A DNA stretch of 64,000 nt from Sipunculus nudus (Eukaryota > Annelida > Sipuncula > Golfingiida > Sipunculidae): the NCBI GenBank assembly GCA_026874595.1, contig CM049311.1:4747676-4811675 (forward strand), in the 5' to 3' direction. Made by a program: the position numbers and the translations under genes. The notes beneath the pieces are model-generated. The model had not been told where the DNA came from, did no database searches, and saw only the letters and a program-made list of their open reading frames with translations. Positions 63,773-64,000 of this stretch are shown here, one piece after another; positions within the stretch are counted from its first letter, which is position 1, and each line of letters starts with the position of its first letter.

Positions 63773-64000
63773 GTGAGTACTGCAATGTACCCCCATATAC
63801 CCTAAGATGATACACTCTATGATACATATATGTTGCTGCAGAATAAAATTAATGGAGAACATCACAGAAAAAGAAGTAGGAGACGAAAAGGGTAGAAACA
63901 TGGATAAAAATGACAAAAAGAAAAGAGATGCATACAGGTAAGGGCACATCACGAGGTACAAAGGTCCCAAATGGTTGATAGAGGAAGGATATGGATAAAC

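Overview
The window looks like nuclear DNA of a marine invertebrate, most likely a mollusc or another lophotrochozoan. The evidence is AT-rich, gene-poor sequence, a rhodopsin-class GPCR whose CDS is unbroken but appears to have an intron in its 5' UTR, 3-bp-TSD MITEs, a tRNA-derived SINE and abundant minisatellites. The taxonomic call is inference. No bacterial features (operons, ribosome binding sites, CRISPR) are present, and most open frames here lack an ATG or lie inside repeats.

Layout. 1-4.7 kb: a possible GC-rich exon fragment at the left edge, two copies of a short poly-G/poly-C element (229-452 and 2928-3137), degenerate GGCGCC-centred repeats and a tentative LTR (564-1048). 4.7-6.34 kb: the one confident protein-coding gene, a divergent seven-transmembrane receptor on the minus strand with a signal peptide and a long Ser/Thr-rich ectodomain. 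6.4-13 kb: intergenic sequence, a ~130-bp tandem repeat with GGTGGCGCCACC cores (about 10.0-10.68 kb), and a foldback-like element (11277-12652) whose inverted ends are 43-bp minisatellites. 14.08-22.8 kb: an inverted pair of a dispersed repeat brackets a small 35-bp satellite array (about 15.28-16.99 kb), two MITEs that share one TAA target site (17725-18120 and 18124-19382) and a SINE. 24.7-25.1 kb: a short conserved-looking ORF of unknown function on the minus strand.

26.15-57.98 kb: a roughly 32-kb array of the same 35-bp satellite, about 900 monomers, head to tail on one strand. It is built by nested duplications of many sizes (70, 455, 697, 1155, about 6463 and about 10169-10426 bp). 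Its edges are diverged and use shorter monomers. Its most variable site is the single CpG of the unit. This array is the dominant and most unusual feature of the window.

58-64 kb: TA microsatellites, then what looks like part of a multi-exon plus-strand gene: a C2H2 zinc-finger exon with a strong splice donor (62160-62411), several further strong donors, and upstream a decayed, coding-like ~194-bp dimeric tandem repeat (about 61.07-61.99 kb). Apart from the receptor, no pathway can be assembled from the genes seen; the story of the window is repeat dynamics.
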